Below are positions 41,759-54,637 of a stretch of 64,000 nucleotides of DNA, piece after piece. Numbering within the stretch: position 1 is the first letter of the stretch; every line of letters begins with the position of its first letter. Source of the stretch: Rhizophagus irregularis (taxonomy: Eukaryota > Glomeromycota > Glomeromycetes > Glomerales > Glomeraceae); NCBI RefSeq assembly GCF_026210795.1, contig NC_089435.1:3038001-3102000 (forward strand), read 5' to 3'. Both the position numbers and the translations under genes were made by a program. The notes under the pieces are model-generated. The model made no database searches. It was not told the DNA's origin and saw only the letters and a list, made by a program, of their open reading frames with translations.

Positions 41759-44700
41759 CTAGTAAATAGCTTTGTTTAAATCCTTTTCTGTACCTTCACC
41801 ATTTTGATATAAATATCCAAGATTACTTTGTGCATCAGTATTTCCATTCTCAGCTGCTATTTTGTATAATTCAAATGCTTTTGTTTTATTAACTTCAGTT
41901 CCAATTCCAAAATCATAACAATATCCAAGTTGATATTGAGCATCCAAATGTCCTTGCTCTGATGATTTTTCATAATATTTAAAAGCTTTAATTACATCTT
42001 TTTCTACACCTATACCACTTTTATAACAATTTCCCAATTTATATTGTGCTAATTTATTTCCATTTTCTGCTGCTTTTTTATACCAGTAAACAGATTTATT
42101 TAAATCTCTTTCTGTGCCTTTACCATTTTCATAGCAAGCTCCAAGATTATTTTGTGCAAAATTATGTCCTTTTTCAGCTGCCTCTTTATATAATTCAAGT
42201 GCATTTGTTTCATTAACTTCAGTTCCAATTCCAAAATTATAACAATATCCAAGTTGATATTGAGCATTCAAATATCCTTGCTCTGCTGATTTTTCATAAT
42301 ATTTGAAAGCTTTAATTTCATCTTTTTCTACACCTATACCACTTTTATAACAAATTCCTAAATTAAATTGTGCTAATTTATTTCCATTTTCTGCTGCAAT
42401 TTTATATAATTCAAATGCTTTTATTTTATTTACTTCAACTCCAATTCCTTTATAATAACAATATCCAAGTTTACATTGAGCATTCAAATATCCTTGCTCT
42501 GCTGATTTTTCATAATATTTGAATGCTTTAATTTCATCTTTTTCTACACCTATACCACTTATATAACAATTTCCCAAATTAAATTGTGCTGTTTTATATC
42601 CATTTTCTGCTGTAATTTTATATAATTCAAATGCTTTTATTTTATTAACTTCAACTCCAATTCCTTTATCATAACAATATCCAAGTTGAAATTGAGCATC
42701 CAAATATCCTTGCTCTGCTGATTTTTCATAATATTTGAAAGCTTTAATTACATCTTTTTCTACACCTATACCACTTTTATAACAATTTCCCAAATTATAT
42801 TGTGCTGTTTTATTTCCATTTTCTGCTGTAATTTTATATAGTTCAAATGCTTTTACTTTATTAACTTCAGTTCCAATTCCAAAATCATAACAATATCCAA
42901 GTTGAAATTGAGCATCCAAATATCCTTGCTCTACTAATTTTTCATAATATTTGAAAGCTTTAATTACATTTTTTTCTACACCTATACCATTTTTATAACA
43001 ATTTCCCAAATTATATTGTGCTGTTTTATTTCCATTTTCTGCTGTGATTTTAAATAATTCAAATGCTTTTATTTTATTAACTTCAATTCCAATTCCAAAA
43101 TTATAACAATATCCAAGATTACATTGAGCATTCAAATATCCTTGCTCTGCTGATTTTTCATAATATTTGAAAGCTTTAATTTCATCTTTTTCTACACCTA
43201 TACCACTTCTATAACAATTTCCCAAATTAAATTGTGCTAATTTATTTCCATTTTCTTCTGTGATTTTATATAATTCAAATGCTTTTACTTTATTAACTTC
43301 AGTTCCAATTCCAAGATCATAACAATATCCAAGTTGAAATTGTGCATTTAAAAATTCTTGTTCAGCTGATTTTTGATATAATTGAAATGCTTTTCTATTA
43401 TTTTTTTTCACACCTTTACCATTTCTATAACATAAACCTAAATTAAACTGTGCAGCCCTATTTCCACTTTTTGCTGCCTTTTGAAAATAATAAAATGCTT
43501 TACTATAATTTTGTTTTGTTCTAATACCATTATAATTATTAAATCCAATTTGATTTAATCTATTAAAATAGATTGTTTTATGAATTTTAATTTCTATACT
43601 TCTGTTTTTTTTAGCATTAGTTTTCTTATTATAATTTTGTTTAAGAATATATTTTGCAATAATACTTCCATTATTTGCCGCTTTTTTGTACCAATTAAAA
43701 GCTTGAACTTTATCAATTTCTATTCCAACTCCATAATAATAACAATTTCCAAGTTGATATTGAGCATCTATGAAATTTTTTTCTGCTGATATTTTATAAT
43801 ATTCAAATGCTTTAGATTCATTTTTATCTATTCCTTTACCTAACCTGTAACAATTTGCAAGATATAACTTTGCAGTTGTATTTCCATTATTGGCTGCATT
43901 TTTATACAATTCAATAAATTTATTATCATTATTTTTAGTTCCAATATTAAATTCATAGCAATATCCTAAATAAAATTGTCCAACAATACTTTTATTTTTT
44001 GCAGCTTTTTGATACCAATTGAATGCTAGATTTTTATCTTCTTCAGTTCCATATCCGTATTCATAACATTTAGCAAGATAAATTTGTGCTATTGAACAGT
44101 TATTTTCTGCTGCATTTGAAAATGATTCAAATGCTTTATTGTCATTTTCTTCTATTCCAATGCCATAATAATAAAATAATCCAAAAAGCCAAATATAAGC
44201 TGATTTATTTTGATTTTTCGTTAGCCAATTAATAAGATCATTTATAATTTGATTACATTTCAATGTTATTTCAATTATTTGTTGAATTTGATCAAAATTA
44301 TAACCTTTATCATGTTTATTAATGATAAATGCAATTAATTTGTCAACTAATGAATCATTAATAATATCAAATGACGAATCTTTTGACGAATTCGTCTGAA
44401 ATGATGTGCTAGATTGATTACTTTTAAGACTCATTATCCCTGATCGAATAGATGCCTGACCTTGTAAACTGCTAATATTATTTAGTATATCTGAAAAATC
44501 ATTTATATCTAATTCATCATTCATATCTGAATTAACACTTATATTTGATTCATCATTTATATCTTGATTATCATAATTAATATCTGAATCATCATTTATA
44601 TTTGAACTACCATTTATACCTAAAATTTCAAGATGTTTGTCGGGAAAAACTATTGATTTAAGAATTAAAACAACTTCTTGCATATTTGGACGCTCATCTG

Positions 44701-45860
44701 GTTCATATTTCCAGCATTCTAGTTATTAATATAAATAGTATCATTAATATTTAATACACTCTCCATTGAAACCAAATATTGTGTATAATCATTACCTGTG
44801 TATAAGTTACTATAATTAATAAGTGTGTCATCAATAATTTCTTCTCGTTTACCATTTATTATAGATAACATTAAACCTTCGTCATAGTTTAAATCGGAAA
44901 ATGGTTGATTGCCACTTGATATCTGCCACATTAATATTCCAACACTATATACATCAGATTTTTCGTTTAACTTGTAATCTTGATCATTTAAACTTTTTGG
45001 ATCAACAAAGGGTATTATACCACAAATTTTCGATGTACTGTTACTTGACGCTTCAGCAATTTTTTTTGACAACCCGAAGTCTGCCAGCTTGATCTTTTTT
45101 TGATGAACAAGTACGTTATCTGCATGCTATAAATGGGTGAAGAAAACTTATTAAGCATATTTTATTAAAAAAGAAAAAGTTTATTTTAAAAGTTAACTAT
45201 ACCAGATCACGATGAATAATATCATTTTCATGTAAAAATGCTACTGCACTAGCTAATTGAAATGATAACTGATATTTATCATTCCAATTGAGTTCATTAA
45301 ATTTCTCTTTTAAGTAAGTTTTTAATGTATCATTATCAGCATATTCTAAAACTAACACATATTTTTTTTCTAAATATAATACATAAAGAAAATAAGTAAT
45401 TATATACTGTATATACTGTAACAATAATAATATACTGTATATGTTAATACTTGCCGTTTTCTATTTTTGTAATGCCATAGAATCGTAAAATATTCTCATG
45501 AACGTCGACTTTTTTTTGTGATTTTATCTGTAAAGAATTTAGTAAAATAAATAAATAAATAAATAAAAATTATAAAGTTTTAAAATTAATAAAAATAAGA
45601 ATATTAAGATTCAATACCTCATTAACAACTTCTTTTAGCGTTATTTTATCACTGTTGAAAGTTTTTAAAGCGAAAAAAGTATCAGAATTTCTCCATTTAG
45701 CACGAACGACACTCCCATATGAACCATTTCCTAACGGTTCTAAATTTTTAAATTCTGAATAATCGTAATAGTTAATGTATTCGTCAACAATTGATTTTTC
45801 TAACCAATCAATATAAATATTTGAATCTTTAGGGTCGGTTTCTTTCGTTTCTTTTGACAT
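41759..45860 (-). CDS. TKL kinase fused to a long Sel1-repeat array
   Basis: Exons 45860-45618, 45527-45455, 45369-45203, 45126-44796 and 44718-41759. The kinase shows the G-loop [20 protein letters not shown] lysine, IIHRDL-HADN catalytic loop split by an intron, and [12 protein letters not shown] stands where APE is normally found. [10 protein letters not shown] closes the domain. The intron after 45455 has a GC donor (GCAAGT). A low-complexity Asp/Asn/Ile linker follows, and then about 24 Sel1 repeats. Many of these pair into a 72-residue (216-bp) super-repeat. Sel1-kinase fusions are a hallmark of Rhizophagus; a role in signal scaffolding is inferred. The last repeat is cut by a nonsense codon, but the kinase and most repeats remain. 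ATG at 45860 is preferred over the upstream non-ATG codon. Confidence 0.85.
41800..43400 (-). repeat. 216-bp super-repeat within the Sel1 array
   Basis: Alternating 108-bp units encode [18 protein letters not shown]-type and [18 protein letters not shown]-type repeats; the pair is repeated about seven times with few changes. Adjacent pairs are more alike than repeats nearer the linker (43500-44200), which are diverged. This suggests recent unequal crossing-over at the 3' end. Confidence 0.8.
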
Positions 45861-46369
45861 TTTTTGCAACAGTTTATATCAGAGTATTTTGTAAATTAGC
45901 TTTTTTTAATGCATGAAAAAAAGCATGTGACTTGTCTTGTACTACTGTAAAATATATGATTTTAAACTTTTATGGTATAACCGGCTAATACCGGCTAATT
46001 AGCCGGTTAACATTAACCGGTTCCAACCGCTATTTTTTAACGCCAGAAGTAAATGAATGTAAAATTTACTTCATATAGTTAAAATAAACAACCGGTGTAA
46101 CTGAAAAAGGATTGTGCTACAATAATGAATAAGAAATGAGACTATAATTTTTAAAGTAATAAAAAAAATGACAAATGAAAATAGTTAGTATGGCGCAAAT
46201 TTCATTACGAATTAAGCATTCCCAAAAAAATATGAATATTAAAGTGAATACCGCAATTTTAAATTTGATTTTTTGAAATCTTTATTATAACATTTATTTA
46301 TACCTATCAAAGAAGTTAATAAGGAAAATAAAGAAAATTGATTATAAAGCTGCGGAAGATGACAATAAT
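45861..46369. other. Spacer with CCGGCTAAT/ATTAGCCGG hairpin words
   Basis: Near 45975-46030, ACCGGCTAATACCGGCTAAT, TTAGCCGGTTAA and TTAACCGGTT form overlapping inverted repeats. No gene seen. Confidence 0.5.
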
Positions 46370-46985
46370 TCTTCAAGTGGATTATATTTTTTTATTAATA
46401 AATTAGATCTTAAATTTCCTCCATTCATCATGTACTTCGATGTTTCTGGATCTTAGGTTATTCCAAATATGCGTATTGCTGAAAAAGTACTCGAACTCAT
46501 AATTGTAAATAAATGATAAGTTATTTTATCAAAATAAATACTGCATATATTTTTTTAAAAAAAAAAAATACTTCATTTAAGAAATCATCACCAATATTTG
46601 AAGAATTTTTTAAGCTTTTTAATGCAACGTGAACTCCCTCTTTTTTCATTTTTATTAAGTGGCGACGAGACATCTTTTTCTTTTGCAATTTCATAATCCT
46701 CATAATCAAGAAAATAGCGATTTCTTTATACGCCATCATCCAAATTTGTATTAATATACCCATCTAAATAAAATAATAAATCGCCTTATAAATAAACAGT
46801 ACTGAAATCGCCATCAGCTAAATATTTAATATTTCTTAATCTATTATAACTTGATTATAATTCAGTTGAGCTTCTTGTCAACAGATAAATTTCCGCTAGT
46901 CCAATTCGGTTGTAATAATTTACTAATGCAAGTCAGACAATTAATACCGGTTTTTGGTCGTTTACAATCGAAACATGCTACGTAT
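46370..46985 (-). pseudogene. Degenerate duplicate of the neighbouring kinase gene
   Basis: Colinear, diverged match to 48790-49425. It holds the GGNLRSNLLIKKYNP block, the HVALKSLKNSSN block, the intron and the N-terminal zinc-ribbon start, with several stops, small deletions and frame changes. It is a tandem duplicate about 2.4 kb from its intact relative. It covers only the N-terminal half of the kinase domain; the catalytic loop is missing. Confidence 0.85.
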
Positions 46986-48008
46986 TTATGTATGTTGGTT
47001 TTCAATAAATAACCTATATAAGGTCATCTGGCTTATCTTGTATTACATTAACGGAGTTGATTAATTCCGAAGAATTACACAAGAGAAATTCTTTTATTCT
47101 ACATCCCTATAAAAAATGTTTGTCCGATAAATATTCGGAATATTCGGAATGGGGTTTCCGGACACTCGCACGCTATTATACAATATTTGTTACAATTTAT
47201 TACAAGATGCGGAGATTGAGAATTTTTAACCATATAAAAAACGTCAATATCATGATGAATGTCCAATAAATGTCAAGTAAATGTTCGGAACGGGGTCGAT
47301 TTTCTAAACAAAAAACCGAACAGTGTTTGGACAATATTTTTTATTGGGCATAGAATATTTTTTTTACATATAATTAAATAGATATTCTCAACATATTATG
47401 TCACATATATCAAATGTGGTTTCTACTTTATGCACGATGCCGATCCTACTGTAAACCGTATAAATAATCTTCACGTGATCATATAAAACCGCGCCTGGGG
47501 TGTTCAAGTTCGGATTTTATTTATTTTTATTATTAATATTCAAAAAAATAAACTAAGATTTTTATTGTTTATTAACAAAAAAAGTTTATAAGGAATTTAG
47601 AATTATATATATAATAAATGATTACAAATTTTATATCTACCTATGCGAAATACACCATATTTTTAAAATGTATTATCAAAAAAAAAAAAAAATTCGAAAT
47701 TTTTATATATAAAGTAAGTAATCTAGAATAAAAAATTTCCAAACTTCCACTAGCCCTGATTTGGTTGATTCTTCGCAATAAATTAAGAAAAAGTTTTTGC
47801 AAAAATTAATGGTACAAAAAATAATAAATAATTACAAATACATTATAATCTCAATTGACTACTCTTTAAAATTTCTTTAAGTCGGGAATTCTAAAGTTTT
47901 CTAAGTTGAAAATTTTTTTTTAAAAAAAAGTATAAAATTAAAATTTTTGAAAAATAAGAAATATTATAATAAAACATGTTAAAAAATTTGATATAATTTT
48001 TTTTTTAC
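46986..48008. other. Spacer with a possible small inverted-end element (47105-47350)
   Basis: CCTATAAAAAATGTTTGTCC at about 47106 and the reverse complement of TTGGACAATATTTTTTATTGGG at about 47350 are loosely similar, and both are followed inward by TTCGGA words. A MITE is possible, but no duplication is clear. The remainder is AT-rich and gene-free. Confidence 0.35.
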
Positions 48009-49427
48009 CTAAATTTTCACTTAATAATGTTATTTCATTAATGATTCCTTTTTTTTCATCTATTATGAATTTAGTGCTTAGTTCTTCCTGAGATAAAATT
48101 TCATTTATTTTTGCGGAGTACTCGATTTTTCTGCTTGTGTAACAAGATAATGGATGATTCTTTGTAATTTGTTCATTACCTAAATAAAATGTTTTAATAA
48201 ACTTTTTGTAATAATATGATTCGAATAATTAAATGAAATAAAAAATTTATAACTTACTAGGAATATCTATACTTTTATTGCCGTAGTCTTTCGGATAATA
48301 ATCATACCAAAAAAGAACAATTTGATGTAATTCTTCAGTTGTTAGTCTTTTATTAGGATCAGAATCCCAACACCTCTTCATTAATCTTGCATAAACTGGC
48401 AATGTACCTTTAACAATTTCTGGTCTCAAACCTTTACAAATATCTAAAGAAAGATTAAAATCATGAGGTCTATTGTTGAAAGCAGGAATACCAGATGTAA
48501 ATTCCCACATAATAATTCCAAAAGAATAAATATCAGCTGCTTTAGTATATGGTTTCCCACGTAATATCTCTGGTGCCATATAAGGAATTACTCCATAAAT
48601 TTCATTCGAATTAATAGTTTGATTTACTGGTCTACTTAATCCAAAATCGCTTATATAATTTGAACTATAGGCATCAATACTATATAAAAGAACATTTCCA
48701 CTATGGAAATCACCATGAACTAAATTACATTTATGTAAATTTAGAAGTGCATGCGCTATTTTCGTTAAATTATAGTATTTTTCAATCGGATTATATTTTT
48801 TTATTAATAAATTAGATCTTAAATTTCCTCCATTCATTAAATCCATTACTACCATGTAATTCAATGTTTCTGGATCTTGAGTTATTCCAAATATGCGTAC
48901 TGCTGCACATGAACTCAAACATGGTAAATGATTTTTCAACTGAATATTAATTAAATATAAATAAATAATAAAGTTGTTTTATCAAAATAAATATTACATA
49001 TATATATATATATATTAAAAAAAAAACTTACTTCATTTAAGAAATCATCACTAATATTTGAAGAATTTTTTAAGCTTTTTAATGCAACGTGAATTCCCTT
49101 TTTTTCATTTTCATTAAGTGATGGCTTGACATCATAATCAATAATATAACGATACCTTTGGACATTATCAACAAACCCATCTAACCAAATTGCCTTATAA
49201 ATCGTACTGAAACCGCCATGAGCTAAATATTCAATATTTCTTAATCTATTAAAAGGAATCCATTCTATAAATTCACGATAACTGTTTACTTTCAATTGAG
49301 ACTCTTGGATAAACTTGTCGATGTATTTATTTCCGCTAGTCCAATTCAGTAGTAATAATTTACTAATGCATTTTTGGCATACGTCACTGGTTTTTGGTCG
49401 TTTACAATAGAAACATATGTCAACCAT
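48009..49427 (-). CDS. TKL protein kinase with N-terminal zinc ribbon
   Basis: Exons 49427-49032, 48939-about 48252 and 48179-48009. It starts MVDICFYCKRPKTSDVCQKC, a Cys-pair ribbon. Then come the G-loop (AHGGFSTIYKAIW), VALKSL lysine, catalytic loop VHGDFHSGN (HGD, Arg replaced by Gly), SDFGLSRP, YMAPEIL, and CWDSDPNKR. The last exon (SNEQITKNHP...) is the usual helical tail with Ser and Glu. The change of HRD to HGD occurs in many such Rhizophagus kinases and makes RD-type activation unlikely; activity is still possible. The 3' end beyond 48009 is not certain: a further exon may exist. Confidence 0.82.
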
Positions 49428-49755
49428 GTTTAAAGAAACACTGAAACTACAAAATAAATTATTAAGTAGTGTGTCGGTGGAAGTTTTAGGACGCGGTTAG
49501 CCTTTTCTGGTGGTTGATTTGGTTTGATGCCCTTTAATACGTTTTAGGCAAGATTTTTCAAGCAGAAAGTACCAATCAAAATTGAATTTTGTGGATATGC
49601 CGATCAACATTGGGGGCCAATCACACCAAGTCACGTGCTAGTAAGGACCAGAGCTGTCTATCGCACGGTACATTGGAAGTCGTAGATACATTATTTGATG
49701 GCGGGCGGTACTGACATGCGAGCAACTTAACTGAAGATGGCAAGGAAGGTTTTAT
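49428..49755. other. Spacer left of the transposon, no gene seen
   Basis: More balanced composition than usual, with a short minus-strand frame (49621-49824) that crosses the element boundary and has no domain. Probably upstream region of the kinase gene. Confidence 0.4.
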
Positions 49756-52700
49756 CAGGGCCCCTGAATGCCACTGTGGCGCATATATGAAACCTCGTCC
49801 TTGACAGTTATAATAAGTGTACATAAAAATTTTAATAAAGAGTGTACATATATTTTAAAATTTATTATTAAATGTACTACATAAATTTATATATAATTTT
49901 TGCGTTCTAATAGAGTGTACAGACAAAGTTGAATCAAAAGCAAATACAATGTACGACAAAAGTTTATTGATAAATCACATGTACACTAAAGGTTATAGAA
50001 GGAAAAAAAACTATTTTAAAACTATTCATCGTTAGAATTAGCATTATTTTTTCTCATCCGCATTATTTTTTCTGCTTCTTTAATGGATTGTTCAAGTTCG
50101 CAGGACTTTCCAACAAAATGGAAATATGTCGCATATTGAAGATCTCCTAATTTTAGTGTTTTTCCTAACCAGTGAGAAGTACCATGATATTCTTCTAATA
50201 CAGAACCCAAATGTGCAATGAAACGAAATGGATTAGACTCACATGTGAATTGTGTACGGTCTTTGCTTATAATCGGAATAAATTTACATGCTGAATCCGG
50301 CTTGAGATCATACAAGCGTGCATGAATTTTTCCTTCGTTTAAACCAGATAATAAATCTACACGAACATAGCTTGATCCAATTTTCTTAAATTTGTAAAAA
50401 ACCCATAAATTTTGAAGAATAATAAAAAAATTTAGTAAAAATAATAAAAATTTAAAATAATTTACCTCAAATACTGCAATAATTTCAGCAATGACAATAG
50501 AATGACTATTTTCGCAATAATAATAAAAATCTCCTCTTTTGAATTTAGATGATTGTGGATTTATTTTTGTGGAATCAAAGACCTTTTTGCATGCAGTTTT
50601 CCATCGTGTAATTCGTCCTTTTGTTCTTGCTTGATGTTCAGTATTACTTAATCGGTCCTGACGAACGGCAGCCATAATATCCATTGTGCCTAGTTCAGTG
50701 ACTACTGTGAGATTATTTTTATTGAGTGTAGCTTTATTTCCAACTTTTTTCTTTTCCTTTTGAGTAAAGTAATCATATTTTTCTAAAGTATCAAATAATT
50801 TATTAAAACATTGAAAATAAAGAATAATAAAAAATTAAATTCAAATTACCTCGATAATATGACATTGCTTGCATTATTGCTAATGGACTCAATTCATGAG
50901 TTTTTCCAAATGCCTTATTTATCTTTTCAAAAAAATTATCCTCAAAATCCAGTTCCAAAGTTGATTGAGTATTTTCATTATCCATTTCATCTAAATCATT
51001 ATTAGGAACGTCAAGATGTTCAGGAAATTTGGATCTATTCAATATGCGTTGTTGATGTCGTGTGAGCAATTTGCCAATATCACATTCATTATCCAATTCA
51101 TCCTCTGATTCACCCTCAAGTTCATCAGTTTCACTTGTGTTCTCCATAGGTATATTATGATTATTTATTTTTTTAAGTGAATGTAAGGATTGTTGAATTA
51201 ATTCTGAAAAAATTTCCTTATTTACTACTATGCCAAGACTGCGAAGTATAATTTTCATAGCATACGAAGTCTAAAATTTCAGTAACATACAATTAATAAT
51301 AATAAATGATGGATAAATATAAGATAATAATGTAATATATACCTTTTCTATCATATTATCAATATCAAAAATTGATGGAAAATCCGTCAAATTTTTTGGC
51401 AATTTTTCTTTAACTGTGGATAATTTGATATTATAACCATCATTATTATCTGTTCTGATTAAATCACCTAAGATTATATATATAATTAATTTAATTATTT
51501 TTAAAATAACTAATAAGTTTTAGTTAAATTACTAATCTTTCATTTCAATCATAATATTTTTTAAAATTTTTTCATTCATTGATAAGAAATCTAGTACGGT
51601 AAAATCTTCAATAATCCGTCATGCACAGCCAAATATATGCTCAAGAAAGGCAGTAGAAATCATCCACGGACATAAAGGATAATTTGAATAAAAATTTGGC
51701 CATTGTTGAATTAATAATATCAAGGTTAATCCCAGATAGATAAAATCATCGCATGATTGCAAAGATATTCCAAATTTATTTCCATTACACGTGGCTTGAT
51801 TTGCTTTTAAAAAATGTTGTACTCCTGCAAAAAAAATGCATGCGCCCCAAGCAAATCCTACACGATCTATATGGGCCATGCTATGTGATTTCCATGATTC
51901 GAACAAAATTCCACAAAAAAAATGGTAACAAGCGTCACCATACATTTCGTCATCATTATTTTTCACAGAATAATCTGTAAAGCCTATGAATAATAAATAA
52001 ATTATTAATTGTATTTTTTAACTAAAATTACTTCACATTTTACTTGCCTTTTAAAACAGATGATGAAAAAAATCTCTCAGCTGATTCATCTGCCTGCTTA
52101 TCTTTAGGATTAAGAATATTACTTGTTAAACCTGAATAAATTTCAGAATTTTCTTTTAAAATCCACAAATGTTCAGTAGACATAATGTAATATCCAATTG
52201 GACACACTCTTGTCCACTATTATGCATATTTCGTCCTTAATAATCAAATAAAAATTTATTTATATAAAATCAAAATATAATTTCAGCATATATTTACAAT
52301 ATTTTACCCTTTTTCACACAATGATAAATATCCGTTCCACAAATAAATGGTAATGAATTATCCATCAAATGTAAGGCTATAGGATATTTCATTTTACTGA
52401 ATATAGAAGTATTCTAATAAAAAAAAGTCCATTTTAATTATTGCTATTTAAAATCTTTTATTAAAGATCTTACCTTTTTAAGTGCAAGTTCACGAGTAAA
52501 AGTTGGATCTTCGCTATAAACTTCACCTAACCAATTCCGATCAAGAGTAGCACCATCAAAATATAAACCAATTGTCATAGCTCCTGCACGATTTAATTCT
52601 CTCATAATTAAATTGTTATCATGTGTATTAATTTCTGCTTTTTCCGTTTGGTCTGACGGATTGACAGCAATCACAATTGGCGGTATTCCAGGAATACAAG

Positions 52701-54631
52701 CTGAAAGAGCATAAACTGTAATATATGTTGCTTTTTTAAAATTGCTAATTTTATTATGAAGTTCCTCTATTGTCATTGTTGTTGGAATTATAGTATCTTC
52801 AATAGGCACACATCCAATCCATTTTTGCCGCTGTTTACAAACTTCAATCAATTCTGCAACTTTTGTTTGATCTTTTGCGCATATTGTAGGACCAGCATAA
52901 TCATATGCTTTACGCCACATTGTAATAATATCTGGAAAACTTGATGTATTTATTCCATATATATTATAATAAATATCTGATTCATTTCTTTTATGCCGTA
53001 AAAATCGAATTGTTGGTCCAGCCAAATTTGCTGTGAGCCAACGTGTTGCTAAAGTGCTAATAGACATAAGCACAACTAAAAAATCAATAAAACTTTCATG
53101 ATACTCTCCAATTCCTCTCATAGAAGTTACACCACGTTGCAATTTATCAATAACTTTCGTTACAGCTTGTGCCATTCCAACAAATATAGGTCGATTTTCT
53201 TCCAATGTTTTGTCAATTAAAAAGGTTATACATTGGCTAACCCAATTCTCAAGCCCATGGGTCTCAACTGCTTCAATAATACGTCCAAGTGCTGGATATT
53301 TGTTAACTATTACATAATAGGAATGATCTGATACTTCTTTTTCAACATATGTGCATAATTGTTGTAATTCTGTTGATTTTGTATGTCCAGGTCGATGTTT
53401 AAGTGAAGTAATTATTGTTTCATGCAGCTTTTTGATATAGTATTGAGCCCAACTATCTCCAAATTGAGAAATAATACTTGCAGGTATTGGTTGACCTTCT
53501 TTCAGGAGAAACAAACAATCAATTTGTGCAATAAGTTCTTGATAACGTCGATTCCTTTTTTGTACAGCATCCATTTGTGCTAAAATACCACATTTGGAAC
53601 AATATTTGGATGTTGTATAACCTTCACATTCGTTGCTTTTGATATATCCATGTGCCTTAACATTTTTATCAAAAAGATTATCATCACGTAAAATTTTGTA
53701 TTTATCTGTTGATGTTCCATATCGTGCTAATGCTGCAAATGATTTAGAATAAAAACCATGGCACACTAAAAATAGAGAATTTGGATAAGATTCTTTACTT
53801 TTATTCTTTGAACATTATTAAATAATTAAATAATTACCTTTTCCTGATGATTCTAAATGCATTCCTGTATTTAAAGTTTCTTTTCGTTTACTTTCAAAAT
53901 TCAGGAAAGTGGTACGAAGTTTTTTGGAAGGATTTGATTCAGTATTCATTATGTTATCTTTATGCATATTTGTTTCAAGATGCTGCCATAATCGATAGCC
54001 ATCATTAATCCGATGTAAAGTAATAGGCGTTCCAGTATCACAATAATGACAATAAACTTGATTATTACTAAGTTTTTCTAATTTTGGATCTTTTAAGAAT
54101 TCACCAAGTATCGGTATCTTTCGATTACTTTGAGTTTTAGTTTGGGCTTTTGGTTTTATTGCCTGTTTAGCATTTATAAAGAGTGTAGAATTGTCTTTTT
54201 GTATCTTTCTCTCTGTGGAAGGACTATCATTTACTTTTACAGGAAAATTCAATTTTGTTTGTACATAAGCTTTACGTTTCACTGTTGCTGTTTTTTCTTC
54301 CATTTAAAACATTTAAAACAAAGAACGTTGAAAAAAAAAATTATAATTGCTAACCATAAAAATATTATATAACGCGTACATCATATGTATTACAAATCTA
54401 TATTCAATTGTACATCATATACATCTGTTCTTTATGTCATGTACTACGAATTGATCTTAGATTAATATAAACCGTACAACAAAAAATTTTTGATAATCAT
54501 ATTAAGTGTACTTCGAACGTCAAGCCACAATACCATCAAAAAAGGCAAATTGTGTAACTGTACGATGAACACACAAAAAAATCTAGCCTGAGTGTACGAC
54601 AAGGTCATTATATATGTATTCAGAGGCCCTG
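49756..54631. mobile_element. DNA transposon of uncertain superfamily (~4.9 kb)
   Basis: Left end CAGGGCCCCTGAATGC (49756) and right end, read inward, CAGGGCCTCTGAATAC (from 54631) match at 14 of 16 positions. TTTTAT lies directly outside both ends (49750-49755 and 54632-54637), giving a 6-bp duplication, or 7 bp with asymmetric ends. One large multi-exon gene fills the interior. CAGGG termini plus a zinc finger at the protein N-terminus recall hAT, but hAT makes 8-bp duplications, and the hAT C-terminal dimerisation motif is not evident. Superfamily left open. Confidence 0.6.
50022..54303 (-). pseudogene. Intron-rich transposase-like protein, decayed
   Basis: Exons by eye: 54303-53838, 53765-52474, 52413-52308, 52235-52048, 51983-51533, about 51467-51356, 51270-50850, 50770-50463 and about 50395-50022. 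The N-terminus has a CxxC..H-type finger (VYCHYCDTG ... HLETNMH) like BED or C2H2 DNA-binding domains. A second Cys cluster (YCSKCG) follows. The central region has conserved-looking acidic blocks (GLYFDGATLDRNWLGEVYSE; FICGTDIYHC) that could hold a DDE-type active site, not proven. Further on is FAWGACIFFAGVQHF; the C-terminus (SIVIAEIIAVFE, YVRVDLLSGL) looks beta-rich. A frame break near 52190 and an in-frame TGA at about 51618-51620 suggest it is inactive. One intron may use a GC donor (GCAAGT near 52047). Similar ORFs are expected elsewhere in the genome. Confidence 0.6.
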
Positions 54632-54637
54632 TTTTAT

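Noticed and set aside
43580-43789. Plus-strand frame inside the Sel1 gene
   Set aside because: Shadow of the Sel1 coding sequence, with no independent signal.
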